Positions 32,113-42,204 of a stretch of DNA of 49,098 bases are shown here, piece by piece. Where the stretch lies: contig JAGVQJ010000111.1 in the NCBI GenBank assembly GCA_020051775.1, forward strand, positions 1 through 49,098, written 5' to 3'. A program made the translations under genes and the position numbers. This stretch comes from Calditrichota bacterium (GTDB lineage Bacteria > Electryoneota > B3-LCP). Under the pieces are notes generated by a model. It was not told the DNA's origin, made no database searches, and saw only the letters and a program-made list of their open reading frames with translations. The stretch's first letter is position 1; each line of letters begins with the position of its first letter.

Positions 32113-34119
32113 TTAAGCCGTTTCCGGAGTAGGGTCTTCGCTCCCTGAAGGGATTATTTTCTTTCTTATCTTGGGTGTCGCTGTGTTTTCTGGTTCTGGC
32201 GTTTCTACCAATCCGTTGCGGCGCACAACTAATTGTTCTAAAGTTTCACCCGCCAACACTCTGTCTATCTCATCACCGTCGAGTATCTCTCTTTCCAGCA
32301 AGACTTCAGCCAGACGATGCAGCTTTTCCAAGTTTTCAGACAACAATTGCAGGGCATGGTCGGAAGCTTCACTCACAATATTACGCACTTCCCGATCAAT
32401 CTCGATGGCCGTTTGTTCACTGTAATCGCGATGTTTCGAGATTTCTCGCCCGAGAAAAATCTCCTCTTCCTTTTTTCCGAAGGTTAGCGGACCAAGGACT
32501 TCCGACATCCCCCATTCACATACCATTTTGCGGGCGATCTCCGTAGCGCGTTCGATATCATTGCCAGCCCCAGTCGTAAATTGGTCGAAGACAAGTTTCT
32601 CCGCCGCTCGCCCACCCAACAAGTGGGTTAAAATGGATTTCAAGTAGCCCATGGAGTAATTATGTTTTTCATCGATCGGGAGGTAATGCGTCAAACCCAA
32701 CGCTCGACCGCGCGGGATGATAGTCACCTTATGGACTGGATCGGCGCCCGGCACCAGTTTGGAGACCAGCACGTGTCCAGCTTCATGATACGCCGTGGTT
32801 CGTTTCTCATCTTCGCTAATGAGCATGCTCTTGCGTTCCGCACCCATCATGACCTTATCTTTGGCATTTTCCATATCAACCATCGTGACACGGTCGGCAT
32901 CGCGCCGTGCGGCCATTAGCGCAGCTTCATTGACTAAATTGGCTAATTCAGCACCCGCCAACCCCGGCGTGCCTTTAGCCAAAATGCGAAGATCTACATC
33001 ATCCGAAAGAGGGATACGCCGAGTATGCACCTTTAAAATGCCCTCGCGACCGCGTACATCGGGGCGATCCACCACGATCTGCCGGTCGAAGCGTCCAGGG
33101 CGCATAAGCGCCGGATCGAGCACATCGGGACGGTTGGTGGCGGCAATGAGAATCACACCTTCGTTGGATTCAAAACCGTCCATTTCGACCAACAATTGGT
33201 TCAATGTTTGCTCACGCTCGTCATGCCCTCCACCCAACCCTGCCCCGCGGTGACGACCCACCGCATCAATTTCATCAATGAAGATGATACAGGGAGCGTT
33301 TTTCTTGCCAGTCTCAAACAGATCACGCACACGAGAGGCCCCCACGCCCACGAACATTTCCACGAAATCGGCGCCGGACATGGAAAAGAACGGCACACCG
33401 GCCTCGCCGGCGACAGCCTTGGCTAACAGTGTTTTGCCGGTCCCGGGAGGCCCTAACAACAAGGCTCCGCGCGGTATTTTACCGCCCAAACGTTGGAATT
33501 TTTTGGGATCGCGCAGGAATTCAATGATTTCCTGTAACTCTTCTTTGGCTTCATCGGCCCCGGCAACATCAGCGAAAGACACTTTGGGACGATTTTCGGT
33601 CAACAGTTTGGCTTTGCTCTTACCGAAGGAGAACACTCCTCGGGTTCCACCCCCTTGTAATCGGCGCATGACGAAGATCCACGCTCCTATCAACAACAAC
33701 CAGGGAAATATTCCGGTGAGAAAATATCCTAAAATGTTGGTGGCTTTTTCGCGGAATTCGTATTTAATTCCTTTGGCGTCCCACTCCTCCAGCATCCAAT
33801 TTTCTATAAATGGCAGTGTCGTTCGGAAATGGATGCTTTCGGATTTCTCATCGCCCGGATCGGTGCGGTAAAGACCGTGGAATTCTCTGTCAGCTACATA
33901 TCCTGAGATGATCTTGCCGTCTGTGAGCAATTCGCGGTATTGTGTATATGCAATGGGTACTTCTTTGCGGTCCCCAAAGTCAAAGGCCTGAGCGATAATG
34001 ATGGCAGCCACGAAGATCAGGATCCAGAAAGAGACTGTCTTGGTAGCCTTCTTCCATTCGAATTTATCGTCTGGATTGGGTCTGCGCCCATTATTCTTTT
34101 TATTATTTTTTTCTGTCAT
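32113..34119 (-). CDS. ftsH: ATP-dependent zinc metalloprotease FtsH
   Basis: Membrane-anchored AAA+ protease. 668 residues from ATG 34119. TM1 about residues 28-48, TM2 about residues 125-150. AAA module: Walker [20 protein letters not shown], Walker [13 protein letters not shown], second region of homology and pore loop [12 protein letters not shown]. Protease site HEAGH in [21 protein letters not shown]. It overlaps tilS by 17 bases, a common arrangement (tilS-ftsH). The C-terminal tail has a Pro/Glu/Thr/Lys-rich low-complexity end. Confidence 0.98.
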   Translation of the reverse strand: MTEKNNKKNNGRRPNPDDKFEWKKATKTVSFWILIFVAAIIIAQAFDFGDRKEVPIAYTQYRELLTDGKIISGYVADREFHGLYRTDPGDEKSESIHFRTTLPFIENWMLEEWDAKGIKYEFREKATNILGYFLTGIFPWLLLIGAWIFVMRRLQGGGTRGVFSFGKSKAKLLTENRPKVSFADVAGADEAKEELQEIIEFLRDPKKFQRLGGKIPRGALLLGPPGTGKTLLAKAVAGEAGVPFFSMSGADFVEMFVGVGASRVRDLFETGKKNAPCIIFIDEIDAVGRHRGAGLGGGHDEREQTLNQLLVEMDGFESNEGVILIAATNRPDVLDPALMRPGRFDRQIVVDRPDVRGREGILKVHTRRIPLSDDVDLRILAKGTPGLAGAELANLVNEAALMAARRDADRVTMVDMENAKDKVMMGAERKSMLISEDEKRTTAYHEAGHVLVSKLVPGADPVHKVTIIPRGRALGLTHYLPIDEKHNYSMGYLKSILTHLLGGRAAEKLVFDQFTTGAGNDIERATEIARKMVCEWGMSEVLGPLTFGKKEEEIFLGREISKHRDYSEQTAIEIDREVRNIVSEASDHALQLLSENLEKLHRLAEVLLEREILDGDEIDRVLAGETLEQLVVRRNGLVETPEPENTATPKIRKKIIPSGSEDPTPETA

Positions 34120-35572
34120 TGGCAACAATTCCGTCCTTCGTTTCCCCGGATGATTTCATCGGCCTCAGGCAAAGCCTCCAATTCCCATTTTCAGGCCCGT
34201 CAACGCGTACCTTTTGCGAGATTCTTTGCTTGACCACCCAGATGATTTCCTGATTCAGTTCTAAAACCAGGGTTCTACTTTTATGCCACCGGGGTACATT
34301 TCGATCTCTTAAGAATCTGAATAAACGTTTCGGTCCGGGAGCTCCCAGTGGGAAAAAATGATCTCCTTCTTGCGCATTACGGAGTACCAGATCGCCGGCG
34401 AAATCTCCGAGCGCCAGATCCGCAGAAGTAGTGTCACCGGAATGGTAAGGTGGAGATGGACAAGCCGACCAAATTGCTTGCATTCGCAATCCTGGGAGTT
34501 CCTGGTTGCTTCCCGGAGTTAGTTTATACAGCACCTCCTGATGAGAGCCGCAGGTAATGATTAATTCACGGCGATGCTTCAGAACACGAATACGTCCAGG
34601 ATATTCCAGCCCGGTCCCAGTTCGGCCAAAGAGCATGAGATCGGCCAACCGATCCAGATCATGCCCTTGCAGTTGAACCTCGCTTCCGGCGACCCGACAG
34701 ATAGCGTTACGCAGGGTAGTCTTCCGTATCACATTAAAATACGGCAAAATCGCGTCAATATCAAGAACTATCTCGCCTTTTTGGAAAATTCGCACGGCTT
34801 TTCCCAGGCATTCCGCAGCTTGCGCTTCGATCAATTCGTCAGCTTCAGAAGCCCATCGGCCCAGACGATAAAGCGCTGTTCGGACTTTCGGATTCAGCTC
34901 TTTTTCCAGCAGAGGCAACACTACGTGCCGGATACTGTTTCTTGTTCGCCTTAGATCATCATTAGTAGGATCATCAGCAAAGGGAATCCTATGGTCAATA
35001 CAATAATTTAAAAGATCCTTCTTTTCCAATCCCAACAACGGCCTGAGAATAGTGCCACGTCGAGCCTTGATAGCCGCTAACCCATGTAATCCCGTCCCGG
35101 CGACGACTCTTTGCAGCACCGTTTCGGCCTGATCGTCGCGATGGTGAGCGGTAACAATCCAGGCACAATTCTGTTCTAAAGCAGTCGCCTGCAAAAAAGC
35201 ATAACGCTCCCGGCGCATCCATGCTTCCGGAGATTCCCCAACTAAAGCCCTTGAAATCAGCTCTTTGACTACTAGAGGAATATTGAATTCAGCGCAAAAG
35301 TGGCGTACAAATTCGGCACGACGATGAGCCTCGACTGAATCTGGGTGATGCAACAGGTGAGCAGCGCATAAACGAACTCTTGAATCAGCTTGATAAAGCG
35401 AATAATGAGCCGCCAAAAGAGCCATGGAATCCGATCCGCCAGAAACCGCCGCCAAAAATCCCTGCGTGGAATCAGTATTCCCCAGGATTCTTTGTTCGAT
35501 TAAAAAACGCGCCAATTCAGCTTCAACCAGCTCTGCCGATGAGTTTATATATTTTGGCTTTTTCCCTTTCAT
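34103..35572 (-). CDS. tilS: tRNA(Ile)-lysidine synthetase
   Basis: Modifies C34 of the CAU tRNA-Ile to lysidine. 489 residues. PP-loop [17 protein letters not shown] (about 41-57), a TilS-type middle ([29 protein letters not shown]), and a C-terminal TilS_C part ([36 protein letters not shown]). It is the first gene of the long minus-strand operon and is divergent from the MBL gene. No strong promoter toward tilS was found in the 83-bp gap. Confidence 0.96.
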   Translation of the reverse strand: MKGKKPKYINSSAELVEAELARFLIEQRILGNTDSTQGFLAAVSGGSDSMALLAAHYSLYQADSRVRLCAAHLLHHPDSVEAHRRAEFVRHFCAEFNIPLVVKELISRALVGESPEAWMRRERYAFLQATALEQNCAWIVTAHHRDDQAETVLQRVVAGTGLHGLAAIKARRGTILRPLLGLEKKDLLNYCIDHRIPFADDPTNDDLRRTRNSIRHVVLPLLEKELNPKVRTALYRLGRWASEADELIEAQAAECLGKAVRIFQKGEIVLDIDAILPYFNVIRKTTLRNAICRVAGSEVQLQGHDLDRLADLMLFGRTGTGLEYPGRIRVLKHRRELIITCGSHQEVLYKLTPGSNQELPGLRMQAIWSACPSPPYHSGDTTSADLALGDFAGDLVLRNAQEGDHFFPLGAPGPKRLFRFLRDRNVPRWHKSRTLVLELNQEIIWVVKQRISQKVRVDGPENGNWRLCLRPMKSSGETKDGIVANDRKK

Positions 35573-35586
35573 CGTTGTAAATAAGC

Positions 35587-35615
35587 TTGCATTTTTTGGA
35601 TTGGGTGCGTATATT
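35587..35615 (+). promoter_or_regulatory. Sigma-70 type promoter for the MBL gene
   Basis: TTGCAT (35587-35592), a 17-base spacer and TATATT (35610-35615) lie 41 bases upstream of the ATG at 35656. A GGAGATATAG site precedes the ATG. The gap also separates the divergent tilS. Confidence 0.6.
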
Positions 35616-35655
35616 AATATTAGTCGGAACTATTTCACAATAATGGAGATATAGA

Positions 35656-36462
35656 ATGACACCCTTAGGCTTAAAAGCTTTGATTCTTTGTTTTGCGCTA
35701 ACCTTGTCCTATCACTCAGTTATGAGTCAGTCGGCTAATATTGTAATCATAGAATACTACGGTCATTCCTGTTTCCTTCTCACGCTGAATAACGGTGCAA
35801 AGATCCTGATTGATCCGTTCGATACGACCAGAATTCCGTACACCCTCCCCACCGGCTCGGTGGAGGTTGTCCTTTCCACACATGACCATCTGGATCATAA
35901 TGCCATTGACGCAGTTGATACTAAACTCGCCCTGAAGGCCAATGGCCGCGAACCAATTTTCGCCCAAGCTATCGGCGAAGCGCCTGTTCAGCCGGATGGC
36001 ACCATCCTGGTGGATCTGAAAGGCGCTACTTTAAAATGCGCAACTGTGGTCTCATTTCACGATAACCAACAGGGAGCTAAGCGAGGTTTCAATGGGATCT
36101 TGCGGTTGACAATAGAGGGTCTAAATATTGTGCATCTCGGCGATATGGGCGACACCCTGAATACCGAACAAATCGCCAAACTTCAGCCAGTGGATGTTCT
36201 GATGATCCCGGTTGGAGGATTCTATACTATTGATGCTTCCCAGGCGCAGGTGGTCGTGGAACAGCTCAAGCCCCGCTTGATTATCCCCATGCACTTTAAA
36301 ACTACAGCACTACCGGAAGAATTTCCAATTACGACTGTAGATGCATTCCTGGAAGGTTATCCTGTCATTCACCGTCATTCCAACAGCGTAATTACATTAT
36401 CAGCCAATAAATTGCCGAAGACGCAATCCATCGAGGTCATGAGATATCATGGCCAGAAGTAA
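35656..36462 (+). CDS. Secreted metallo-beta-lactamase-fold hydrolase (UlaG-like subgroup)
   Basis: 268 residues. Sec signal peptide (MTPLGLKALILCFALTLSYHSVMSQ). The metallo-beta-lactamase core has GHSCFLLTLNNGAKILIDPF, the zinc motif THDHLDHNA (about residues 75-83, HxHxDH), FHDNQQG, HLGDMG and IIPMHFKT. Cytoplasmic relatives are lactonases such as UlaG; this copy would work outside the cytoplasm, since zinc-site residues seem intact. It overlaps the following M36-like gene by 14 bases, suggesting co-translation. Substrate unknown. Confidence 0.86.
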   Translation: MTPLGLKALILCFALTLSYHSVMSQSANIVIIEYYGHSCFLLTLNNGAKILIDPFDTTRIPYTLPTGSVEVVLSTHDHLDHNAIDAVDTKLALKANGREPIFAQAIGEAPVQPDGTILVDLKGATLKCATVVSFHDNQQGAKRGFNGILRLTIEGLNIVHLGDMGDTLNTEQIAKLQPVDVLMIPVGGFYTIDASQAQVVVEQLKPRLIIPMHFKTTALPEEFPITTVDAFLEGYPVIHRHSNSVITLSANKLPKTQSIEVMRYHGQK

Positions 36463-39376
36463 ATTCTTTCTCCTCCTCGGATTCCACCTGTGCTTCTGCT
36501 GGATCCTCTACGCCGCACCTTATCCGGGAAGCGCGATAATTCAGCAAGGAGTACTGCAGCAAATCTGGGAAGACCGACAGTTACCTTCCGCACCCGATCA
36601 GCCTCGAGCGGTTGAACTATTTCTGCTTCAAAACCGTAACCTGTTGGGGTTAAACGATAATCCAGACGTTACCCTAAAACTAACCAGCGTGACAGAGTGC
36701 GCCATCGGCCAGAGATATGTGTATAGCCAATTTGCTCATAACTTGCCGGTCTTTACCAGTCAAGTGGTTTTGATAGCGCGCGAATTCGTCCTTAAGAGCC
36801 TGTTTAATGAAATCTCGACCGCCCATTTCGGATTTCAACCCGCGAAACTATCTTCTGCACAAGCGCTCCAGACGGCTCGCAATGCCACCGGCAACTTAGC
36901 TCTCAACCTGAATCCAACCATTGAATTGGGGTATTCTCGAACCGGCGACTTGATCTATCTCGCGCGTCTTTCAGTCGTTGATCCTCCCGCCGCCTGGGAA
37001 ATTTGGTTGGCGGCAGGTTCGGGGGAAATCCTTTGTAAAGTAGATCGCCGAATCTTTATAGATGGTCATGGGCAGGTCTTCGATCCCGATCCCAAGACCG
37101 CACTGGAATGCGATACACTGCATGACTGGAATAACGTCAATTGGGCTATTCCCACGGCGGCGTACGATACTGTGACACTCTTCCAACTTGACCCACCCAT
37201 AGGCGGGTTTTATCATCTGGAGGGACCTTACGTCACCACCAGCCCGACAAGCAATCGAGCTTCTGAACCAACACCGAATTTCTTCTATTGGCGCGCCGAT
37301 GCGCGCTTTGAAGAGGCGATGGTTTACTACCTGATTGATCGCGAACAGCGGTATTTCCAGAACCAGCTCCAGACGTTTAACGCTAACAACCGCTGTCAGG
37401 TAGTAGACGTCAATGGCACGACCGAAGACAATTCCTGGTATAATCCTTACAACCAGGTCATTACCTATGGATCAGGCGGTGTAGACGATGCCGAAGATGC
37501 CGACGTCATTTTGCATGAATATGGCCACGCCACTCAATCCAATATCTGCGGCCTCTACTGGGGGTATCTCGGCCATACCGGAGCCATGGGCGAAGGCTAT
37601 GGAGATTACCGCGCCGGATCGTACAGCCTTTCGATTAACAGCACCTTCAACCCTGATTGGGTTTTCACTTGGGATGGGCATAACCAATTCTGGCCGGGCC
37701 GATGGTTGAATATGCCTTATCATTACCCGGAGAATGCCGGGGGGGAAATACATGACGCCGGACAGCTATGGTCGGCGGGCTTGATGGACGTATGGTGGGA
37801 CATTCCCGATCGCATAGCCTGGGATAGAATCGTCTTACAGCACCATTTTCTGCTGGGGATCAGTGCCCTGATGGCAGATGCGGCTCAGGCGATTCTGACC
37901 ACGGAATTAAATCTCTATGGAGGATTGTACCGCGGATTGATCATCGAAAATTTCGGCGCACGGGGATTTATCAATCCAGCCAACTATTCTCCGATCATTT
38001 CAACGGAACCCCTGCACGATACCGAAGATACTCTGCAAGCTCAATTCGAGGTAACAGCGCAGATCACTTCACAGGTGCCTTTGGATCCGACTGGATTACT
38101 GCTGTCATATCGAGCAGATGAAGAGCCTTTTACTTTCGTTCCCCTAACTCCCGCCGGCGCTCCAAATCAATATCATGCCTACATCCCCGGACCGTTCAAT
38201 AACCAAACAGTATCCTATTATCTGGCCGCCGCCGATACTACCGGCATGGGAGTCTTTTCACCGGCAAACGCACCCTCGGAATGTTATCAATTTCATGTAG
38301 GAATTGACCTTACCCCTCCGACGGTGGTCTGGACGGATTCTTTGGGTGAAACTATCTTTCCCCGTGATACTCTGACGGTCCGGGCGATGGTGACCGATAA
38401 CACCAGCATCGAGACGGTTGAATTGCTCTGGCAGGTGGAATCTGGTGAAATGCAGAGTGCTCCCTTGGCTTGGGTGGCAGCCGATACCTTCCAAGGCTTC
38501 CTAGTGTATTACTGCCCCTCATTTGACCAGACAGTTCGCTACCATGTGCGCGCAACCGACGGTTCTTCTCAAGCCAATGTCACCGAGGGTCCTGAGCAAT
38601 CCTTTACCATTTCTACCACAGCTTCGTTAGACGATTTTGAGGGAGCACTGGGTGACTGGATCACAAATGGCCATTGGGGAGTGTCGTCACAGTGGGTGCA
38701 TAGCCCAACCCACAGCATGGAAGATAGTCCGGGAACAACATACCTCTCAAATAGCGATTCCTGGTTGCAATGGAGTGATTCCTGGGATCTGTCGGATTTG
38801 ACCACAGCCCGGCTGGTTTTCTGGGGACGGGCTATGCTGCAAGCTGGTCATGATTTTGGCCGATTGGAAATATCGGTAGATAACGAACCCTGGCAAGTGA
38901 TGATGGAAGCATCCGGGCTTGACAGTATGTTCCATCAACACGAAATCTCCCTTGATGCTTTATGTGGCGGATTATCCCACGACGTTCGCGCCCGTTTTCG
39001 GGTTATTACCGATGATTCGTTAAACCTATTCGGATGGTTCATTGATGACGTCTCGCTTGCCACCAGTTCATTAGTACCTACCGAACCAGAAAATCAAACG
39101 CCTATATCCCTGGCAACATTTGCGTTGCATTCGGTCACACCCAATCCATTCAATGCGACTACCATAATCAGTTATCAATTACCGAGGGATAGTCATGTGC
39201 GCGTACAAATCTACGATACTGTCGGTAGAAGAGTAGCGATTCTAGTGGAGAGTTGGGAACAAGCTGGTACGCATGAGGTGACGTTTAAGGGGCAAGAGCT
39301 GGCTTCCGGGCTGTATTTCGTCCGGCTGCAAGCCGGCAGCTTGGCAGCAGTCAGGAAGATGTTACTGCTGAAATGA
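36449..39376 (+). CDS. Secreted M36/fungalysin-like zinc metalloprotease with C-terminal sorting-type domain
   Basis: 975 residues. A signal peptide (MARSKFFLLLGFHLCFCWILYAAP) is followed by a pro-region with FTP-like segments to about residue 210. The catalytic part has HEYGH at 356-360 and a third ligand, Glu382, in GEGYGDYRAG, the gluzincin pattern of M36. After the protease come two beta-rich repeats of Ig/Fn type (about 520-730), a MAM- or immune-inhibitor-A-like region beginning DDFEGALGDWITNGHWG, and a C-terminal FlgD/type-IX-secretion-like domain. The last has SVTPNPFNATTIISYQLP, VRVQIYDTVGRRV and GLYFVRLQAG. That domain is typical of FCB phyla. Substrate and secretion route are not proven. 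Confidence 0.85.
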   Translation: MARSKFFLLLGFHLCFCWILYAAPYPGSAIIQQGVLQQIWEDRQLPSAPDQPRAVELFLLQNRNLLGLNDNPDVTLKLTSVTECAIGQRYVYSQFAHNLPVFTSQVVLIAREFVLKSLFNEISTAHFGFQPAKLSSAQALQTARNATGNLALNLNPTIELGYSRTGDLIYLARLSVVDPPAAWEIWLAAGSGEILCKVDRRIFIDGHGQVFDPDPKTALECDTLHDWNNVNWAIPTAAYDTVTLFQLDPPIGGFYHLEGPYVTTSPTSNRASEPTPNFFYWRADARFEEAMVYYLIDREQRYFQNQLQTFNANNRCQVVDVNGTTEDNSWYNPYNQVITYGSGGVDDAEDADVILHEYGHATQSNICGLYWGYLGHTGAMGEGYGDYRAGSYSLSINSTFNPDWVFTWDGHNQFWPGRWLNMPYHYPENAGGEIHDAGQLWSAGLMDVWWDIPDRIAWDRIVLQHHFLLGISALMADAAQAILTTELNLYGGLYRGLIIENFGARGFINPANYSPIISTEPLHDTEDTLQAQFEVTAQITSQVPLDPTGLLLSYRADEEPFTFVPLTPAGAPNQYHAYIPGPFNNQTVSYYLAAADTTGMGVFSPANAPSECYQFHVGIDLTPPTVVWTDSLGETIFPRDTLTVRAMVTDNTSIETVELLWQVESGEMQSAPLAWVAADTFQGFLVYYCPSFDQTVRYHVRATDGSSQANVTEGPEQSFTISTTASLDDFEGALGDWITNGHWGVSSQWVHSPTHSMEDSPGTTYLSNSDSWLQWSDSWDLSDLTTARLVFWGRAMLQAGHDFGRLEISVDNEPWQVMMEASGLDSMFHQHEISLDALCGGLSHDVRARFRVITDDSLNLFGWFIDDVSLATSSLVPTEPENQTPISLATFALHSVTPNPFNATTIISYQLPRDSHVRVQIYDTVGRRVAILVESWEQAGTHEVTFKGQELASGLYFVRLQAGSLAAVRKMLLLK

Positions 39377-39396
39377 GGAAAGGTTACGACAAGGCG

Positions 39397-39424
39397 AAGG
39401 CGTATTTTGGGGCGCCTTTTCCTT
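39397..39424 (+). terminator. Weak intrinsic terminator after the protease gene
   Basis: A 6-bp stem AAGGCG/CGCCTT with a 10-nt loop (39397-39418) is followed by TTCCTTTT. It lies 21 bp after the protease stop and just past the end of rpsU on the other strand. Confidence 0.45.
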
Positions 39425-39430
39425 TTCCCG

Positions 39431-39628
39431 CTATTCGTTCATCATGCGCATCAGTTTGCGCATTTTACGGCGAGCCTGGTTACTCTTGCGCTTGCGAGCT
39501 TCGGAAGGTTTTTCGTAGCGGAGATGTTTGCGGATTTCAGCCATCAGGCCGGATTTTTCGCAGGATTTGGTGAAGCGGCGGAACGCACGTTCAAAAGGTT
39601 CATTTTCGCGGATCTTGACGTATGGCAT
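39431..39628 (-). CDS. rpsU: 30S ribosomal protein S21
   Basis: 65 residues. The highly basic sequence ([43 protein letters not shown]) is diagnostic for S21. AGGAG lies 4 bases before the ATG. Its own strong promoter is at 39687-39715. The S21 presence is in keeping with a non-Actinobacterial, FCB or proteobacterial-like lineage. No dnaG or rpoD follows. Confidence 0.96.
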   Translation of the reverse strand: MPYVKIRENEPFERAFRRFTKSCEKSGLMAEIRKHLRYEKPSEARKRKSNQARRKMRKLMRMMNE

Positions 39629-39686
39629 TCGACTCCTAAGCCTTTTTCTATTTTAAGCCTAACTTATTTGCTACAAGTAGATCAAT

Positions 39687-39715
39687 ATTATACAACATTT
39701 TTAGTCAATAGTCAA
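39687..39715 (-). promoter_or_regulatory. Strong sigma-70 promoter for rpsU
   Basis: On the minus strand, TTGACT (39710-39715), a 17-base spacer and perfect TATAAT (39687-39692). A second TTGACT occurs inside the spacer (39703-39708). Leader of about 50 nt. Confidence 0.85.
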
Positions 39716-39793
39716 GAGAATATTCCAGATTTTCCATTCACGACATGACCGAGGAAATTCACATTTAAGGATCTCACCTTTCACATGGAGGCT

Positions 39794-40135
39794 TTACCCA
39801 GGCGGCCAATGCATCGCCCGCCCGCCCAACAGATGCATGTGCACGTGGTACGCCGTCTGCCCCCCATGTTTCCCGCAATTTAGCACCAGACGATACCCTC
39901 CCTCCGCTATTTTCTCTTTCAAGGCCAGCCGGTTGGCCAGCAGCACCATCTCTCCGACAAGTTCGCGGTCCGGTGGCGTCAGCTCCTGAATAGTAGAGAA
40001 GTGCTTGACCGGGATGATCAGAATATGCGTGGGCGCCTGCGGAGCGATGTCGTGAAAGGCTACCAAAGTGTCATCTTTATAAGCGATCTTCGCGGGGATT
40101 TCACCGCAGGCTATTTTGCAGAAGATGCATTCCAT
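39794..40135 (-). CDS. HIT-family nucleotide hydrolase (HinT-like)
   Basis: 113 residues. CIFCKIACGEIPAKIAYKDDTLVAFHDIAPQAPTHILIIPVKH and the histidine triad HVHMH at 97-101 define the HIT superfamily, Hint branch. Relatives hydrolyse aminoacyl-adenylates and purine phosphoramidates. The tail ends MHWPPG. It is 14 bp downstream of rsmE. Reasonable as an RNA/nucleotide-metabolism gene. Confidence 0.93.
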   Translation of the reverse strand: MECIFCKIACGEIPAKIAYKDDTLVAFHDIAPQAPTHILIIPVKHFSTIQELTPPDRELVGEMVLLANRLALKEKIAEGGYRLVLNCGKHGGQTAYHVHMHLLGGRAMHWPPG

Positions 40136-40149
40136 ATTCGACTCTCAAA

Positions 40150-40857
40150 TTATTCACGGTTTAATGCCAAGGTTAATTGTCCTAACGCCGCCACACAGGC
40201 AATTTCCGATCTGAGAATTCGTTTTCCCAAGGTGAAACGTCTGGTACTCACACTATCCAACAGGGTGATTTCATCGGGATTCAGACCGCCTTCCGGTCCG
40301 ACAACCAGCATGATCGGTGGTACTGGTTTGGAAAGCGCTGCCCCTTCCGCCACGGCCAGGTAAAAACGTTTACTCTGATTCTTTTTCAGCAGTTCCGGCA
40401 ATTTTACCGGTCCTGAGACCCGGGTCAAACAGCCACCCTTGGATTGTTTCAAGGCTTCAATCGCTTTCCGCTTGGCTTTTTCCAGGCGGCTGGGAGTCCA
40501 TGATAGTGCAGCGCAATGATGGTCTGTCAGCCAGACTTCGTCCAGGCCAATTTCACAGGCAGCTTCCAGAGCTACTTCCCAGCGATCACTTTTCAAGCAA
40601 GGCAGAGCCAAAGAAATGGGCAGCGGGGCTTCTTTTTCCAGGCATTCTATCGCCAAAATTATTCCCCGCCACACCCCGTCTGTTTTATCTTCTAGACGCA
40701 CTAAGTAACGATTCCCAAACCCGTCAACGGCAGAAACTTCGCCGCCCGCTTTCAAGCGTAACACGGTACCGAGATGATGGCTCTCCCTGCGACTGAAATG
40801 AGCGTTGTGTCCGTTTACACTGCCTGGTTCGAGGTAAAATATAAATTCGTGACTCAT
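40150..40857 (-). CDS. rsmE: 16S rRNA m3U1498 methyltransferase RsmE
   Basis: SPOUT-family enzyme. 235 residues. N-terminal HHLGTVLRLKAGGEV, LALPCLKSDRWEVALEAACEIGLDEVW (SPOUT start), the AdoMet-binding LVVGPEGGLNPDEI and the C-terminal RFTLGKRILRSEIACVAALG are diagnostic. The gene is 12 bp after the Omp85-like gene and 14 bp before the HIT gene. Confidence 0.95.
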   Translation of the reverse strand: MSHEFIFYLEPGSVNGHNAHFSRRESHHLGTVLRLKAGGEVSAVDGFGNRYLVRLEDKTDGVWRGIILAIECLEKEAPLPISLALPCLKSDRWEVALEAACEIGLDEVWLTDHHCAALSWTPSRLEKAKRKAIEALKQSKGGCLTRVSGPVKLPELLKKNQSKRFYLAVAEGAALSKPVPPIMLVVGPEGGLNPDEITLLDSVSTRRFTLGKRILRSEIACVAALGQLTLALNRE

Positions 40858-40869
40858 GAATTTGGCGCC

Positions 40870-42204
40870 TCAGAAGGCAACATTCATATTAATGCTGAAG
40901 GATGCTTCCTTGGGTGAATGCTTTGGATTCAAGCAGTATTCCAACCGCATCACTTGCACGTAGGGCAGGCGCAGAAGTAGCCCGACGCCATAGCCCATCA
41001 TTAAGGAATCCAACCCAGTATCCTTCGCATTTTGATAGGCGTCCCCGGCTTCCACGAATACCTCTGCACCTAACCCGTATTCAAGATTACGAAAATATTG
41101 TGCAAAAAGCGGTGCCTGCTTCCAGGTGAAGTAATGCAGGTCTGTCAGCATCATTCGAGCTTCCAGACCCCCCAAATAAAGGGATCGGCCTTCGGCCGTT
41201 ACACCGGTAGTACGGAGGGGGCCTGTTCCATTGATATAAAACCAATCGTAGGGAGGCACGGATCCCCACCCCGGCGCCCATTTCAAGCGCGCGTATAAAC
41301 TCATCCGTTCATGCATCGGCAAATACGCCCGCGCATCCAAATTCAGCCGATCATAATGCCGCCCGTTGTTTAATATCCAGCCTCGAATGTACCCGCCCTG
41401 AAGATAGAATCCCTCCATAGGGAAGGTGACGAGATCGCGAGAATCCCAATACGTGACGGTGGTGGTTTCAAAGATACGATCTAGCGCTCCGCGGCTGGCT
41501 AATTGCCGGGGATCGGAAGCGGTTACCAGTTGAAAACGGGCGGTTATGTTACTGACCAATTGCATGGTCCACCGTTTGCCAACTCCCAAGCCCACGTGAG
41601 TCGCCCGTTCTTCCAAGCCGCTGACACCTTCACGGCGGCTATTTCGCGTAACCTGAAATAGCTCCACTGAACGGCTTAGTTCCGGCGAGTATCTAATCCA
41701 GGGATTCGTATGTGTGAACCGAAATCCGCGATCGGCGCCATTCCAGAAATCCAATATCAATGATTCATTACGTCCTCGAAAATTGCGTTGGTGAAACCGG
41801 AATCCATAGACGAGCTTCTGGGGATCTTGATCCTTAAAATACCAATATGGTAGCGGCAGGATATACCAGAGCTCCGTTACCGTGATCATCAGTGTCGTAC
41901 CATTGACACTCCCCACCAAACGAAATTCGACACGGGAAAAAAGATTCAACCCTTTAAGGCGCAACTGATCTCGGCGCAGAAACCCCTTGGAAGGAAAATT
42001 CCCAACCTTGGTTTCCATCTCGCGCAGAATGATTTCTTCGCGGGTGACAATATTGCCTGAAATCTGTATGCCGGCCAGCGGCTGGGAAAGCAGTGCCTCA
42101 CTATCAATGCTCACTTGTGCCTCACTGCGAGACACCGGAAAAACACTGCACCACAGAATCAGTAGAATTATCAGCGACCACTTTCTGCCAAATGGAATCA
42201 TCAT
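40870..42204 (-). CDS. Omp85/BamA-like outer-membrane protein with a single POTRA
   Basis: About 444 residues. Signal peptide (SLIILLILWCSVFPVSRSEAQ, cleavage near residue 30). One POTRA-type domain (LAGIQISGNIVTREEIILREMETKVGNFPSKGFLRRDQLRLKGLNLF, about 43-112) is followed by a strand-rich bacterial surface antigen barrel (YGFRFHQRNFRGRNESLILDF, YWDSRDLVTFPMEGFYLQGGY, GLEARMMLTDLHYF) ending in aromatic MNVAF. A full-length BamA has five POTRAs, so this is a reduced, TamA- or FplA-like relative. It overlaps the previous outer-membrane gene by a start/stop overlap. Confidence 0.85.
   Translation of the reverse strand: MMIPFGRKWSLIILLILWCSVFPVSRSEAQVSIDSEALLSQPLAGIQISGNIVTREEIILREMETKVGNFPSKGFLRRDQLRLKGLNLFSRVEFRLVGSVNGTTLMITVTELWYILPLPYWYFKDQDPQKLVYGFRFHQRNFRGRNESLILDFWNGADRGFRFTHTNPWIRYSPELSRSVELFQVTRNSRREGVSGLEERATHVGLGVGKRWTMQLVSNITARFQLVTASDPRQLASRGALDRIFETTTVTYWDSRDLVTFPMEGFYLQGGYIRGWILNNGRHYDRLNLDARAYLPMHERMSLYARLKWAPGWGSVPPYDWFYINGTGPLRTTGVTAEGRSLYLGGLEARMMLTDLHYFTWKQAPLFAQYFRNLEYGLGAEVFVEAGDAYQNAKDTGLDSLMMGYGVGLLLRLPYVQVMRLEYCLNPKHSPKEASFSINMNVAF

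Noticed and set aside
33940-34233. Long plus-strand frames opposite ftsH, tilS and other minus-strand genes
   Set aside because: They are antisense shadows of strongly recognised genes with no homology or ribosome-binding sites of their own.
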